This document shows positions 4,449 to 5,756 of a DNA stretch of 5,756 nucleotides, one piece after another. How positions within the stretch are numbered: position 1 is the stretch's first letter; each line of letters begins with the position of its first letter. This DNA is from Acidobacteriota bacterium (GTDB lineage Bacteria; Acidobacteriota; Aminicenantia; UBA2199). The notes beneath the pieces are model-generated. The model worked only from the letters and a program-made list of their open reading frames with translations. It made no database searches and was not told the DNA's origin. Location of the stretch: assembly GCA_021817755.1 (NCBI GenBank), contig JAKAGC010000301.1:1-5756 (forward strand). Direction: 5' to 3'. The translations under genes were made by a program, and so were the position numbers.

Positions 4449-5756
4449 TTGATTAAAAAAATCATAGCAATTTTATTTGTTCTCGGAACTATTCTTTTGA
4501 TGATGGATGTTACATGGGCAATTCAAGTTCAACAGGAAGAGAAAAAAACGATTCTTTTCCCTGAAAAAAGCACCAAAAAGATTAAAATTGATGGGAACCT
4601 GGATGACGAAGTATGGATTAATCCGTTTTTCTCCCCAAAATTTGTAACATGTTCTCCTGCATATGGGCAGGAATTACTTGAGAATACTGAAATTCGAATG
4701 GCCTATGATAAAGATAATCTCTACTTCGCTTTTACTTGCTATGATGAACAAGACAAAATAAAAACTTCCTTATCTCCGCGTGATAAAATAAGTAATGATG
4801 ATTATGTGGCAGTATTTATCGATACGATGGGAAATAAACAAACCAGTTATGAATTTTATGTCAATCCGAGCGGTATTCAGTGGGATGGTTTAAATTCCAC
4901 CAGCGGGAAAGATGATTCTGTGGATTTTGTCTGGCATAGTGCCGCGAAAATATACAGCGACTGTTACCGGGTTGAAATTGCAATTCCCCTGGAGAGTATC
5001 CGTTTCAAAGAAGATAAAGAAGTAAAAATGGGGCTTCTTTTTCAGAGGTCTGTTAATCATTCGGGATCTATTGCAACATGGCCGGAAACAGGACCGGGCC
5101 AAACTGATTTCAACTATATGGCTACAGTGGTATATAAAGACCTCAAGCCGAAATTAAAATTCGAGATTCTACCTAATTTTACCTTCAACCGGGAAAACGT
5201 CAGAACGGAGAATAATAACTGGGAACATACAAATACCTCGAACATCGGAGTATCTGTTCAATATGGTATAACATCCTCCATTTTGGCAGAAGCAACTATT
5301 AACCCGGATTTCAGCCAGATAGAAAGTGACGAATTCCAGATCGAAGTAAACCAAAAATATCCAATTCTTTATTCGGAAAAAAGACCCTTTTTTATGGAGG
5401 GAATGGGAGCCTTAGATTTTGGATTGGTACAAAACGGGATGATGCTTTCAGCGGTTCATACCCGTAATATTATCGATCCGAGCTGGGCAGCCAAAGTAAC
5501 GGGAAGCGAAGGAAAATTAAGTTTTGCGGTTCTTGCTGCTGCAGATCAATCGGAAGGTAAGGAATGGTCCGAAGGGGTTAATCCGAATTTAGGAAAAGAT
5601 ATATTCTGGGGAATAGTGGGAGGAAAATACAATATTGGAAGCGATAATTCGATAGGATTTTTATATAGTGGCCGCCACTTTGCAGGTAGTAAAAATGATG
5701 TGGTGGGATTGGATTTACAATACCGTTTTTTTACGGATATACGAATGAATGTTTCT
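4449..5756 (+). CDS. Exported CBM9-like / DUF5916 envelope protein, 3' end cut by window
   Basis: A TTG start behind AGGAGGT opens a frame that stays open for 436 codons to the window end; homologues usually run well beyond this, so the C-terminal part is missing. Residues 1-24 form a signal peptide (M-I-K-K, hydrophobic core, then V-T-W-A as likely cleavage site). Residues about 44-214 resemble the carbohydrate-binding family 9-like domain common in this family, opening I-D-G-N-L-D-D-E-V-W (47-56) and closing near W-P-E-T (211-214). From about 225 the sequence matches the DUF5916 region, with N-P-D-F-S-Q-I-E (285-292) and the hallmark E-K-R-P-F-F-M-E-G (310-318), followed by alternating beta-strand-like segments. 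Family members are predicted envelope proteins, probably with an outer-membrane beta-barrel; their substrate is unknown, and sugar binding by the first domain is inference only. The gene appears alone after a long non-coding stretch, with no confident promoter. Confidence 0.9.
   Translation, partial: MIKKIIAILFVLGTILLMMDVTWAIQVQQEEKKTILFPEKSTKKIKIDGNLDDEVWINPFFSPKFVTCSPAYGQELLENTEIRMAYDKDNLYFAFTCYDEQDKIKTSLSPRDKISNDDYVAVFIDTMGNKQTSYEFYVNPSGIQWDGLNSTSGKDDSVDFVWHSAAKIYSDCYRVEIAIPLESIRFKEDKEVKMGLLFQRSVNHSGSIATWPETGPGQTDFNYMATVVYKDLKPKLKFEILPNFTFNRENVRTENNNWEHTNTSNIGVSVQYGITSSILAEATINPDFSQIESDEFQIEVNQKYPILYSEKRPFFMEGMGALDFGLVQNGMMLSAVHTRNIIDPSWAAKVTGSEGKLSFAVLAAADQSEGKEWSEGVNPNLGKDIFWGIVGGKYNIGSDNSIGFLYSGRHFAGSKNDVVGLDLQYRFFTDIRMNVS

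Noticed and set aside
4890..5354. Two minus-strand frames of 61-70 codons
   Set aside because: Both lie inside the strongly supported DUF5916 gene and have no ribosome binding sites or recognisable features.

Overview
This is an AT-rich bacterial window. It carries two large protein genes reading rightward, a small leftward gene group at the left edge, and about 1.3 kb of very AT-rich non-coding DNA. The gene content suggests a Gram-negative from the Bacteroidota/FCB or an Acidobacteriota-like lineage: a secreted S9A oligopeptidase, a CBM9-like plus DUF5916 envelope protein, and a GG-Bacteroidales-like RiPP precursor. Strong Shine-Dalgarno sequences precede every convincing gene, one gene starts with TTG, and the promoters look like sigma70 (TTGACA/TATAAT-like). 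These features fit core Bacteroidia poorly, so I place the organism in a neighbouring lineage, with low confidence.

Left part (1-587, minus strand). The most interesting item is a 49-codon gene at 282-133, too short for ordinary ORF cut-offs. It has a good ribosome binding site. Its product looks like a RiPP precursor: a charged leader with an L-S-K-K-E segment, an N-G site, then a Cys-rich core containing C-K-C-G-C and ending G-Y-S-T-K. Upstream on the same strand are a well-spaced promoter (587-559), a 14-bp palindrome, and an unrecognised 66-codon ORF (515-315) whose ribosome binding site has the same GGAGGAAGA sequence. Downstream, another leftward gene may begin at 21 and leave the window after seven codons. 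The maturation and export genes, if they exist, would lie beyond that edge.

Middle (588-3130). Two candidate plus-strand promoters (676-704 and 807-835) precede a 726-aa oligopeptidase B-type serine peptidase (878-3058) with an N-terminal signal sequence and an intact Ser-Asp-His triad. A strong stem-loop terminator follows at 3091-3130.

Right part (3131-5756). The stretch 3131-4436 has no credible gene. It holds AT-rich direct and inverted repeats (3577-3799), small stem-loops, and three tandem 21-bp repeats around a GAGACT core (4021-4083). At 4449 an open-ended gene begins with TTG behind a perfect AGGAGGT. It encodes an exported protein with a CBM9-like domain followed by a DUF5916 region, and is cut by the window end.

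The peptidase and the RiPP-like gene are divergently arranged over about 360 bp. S9A peptidases do process some RiPPs, so a functional link is possible, but nothing in the window proves it.
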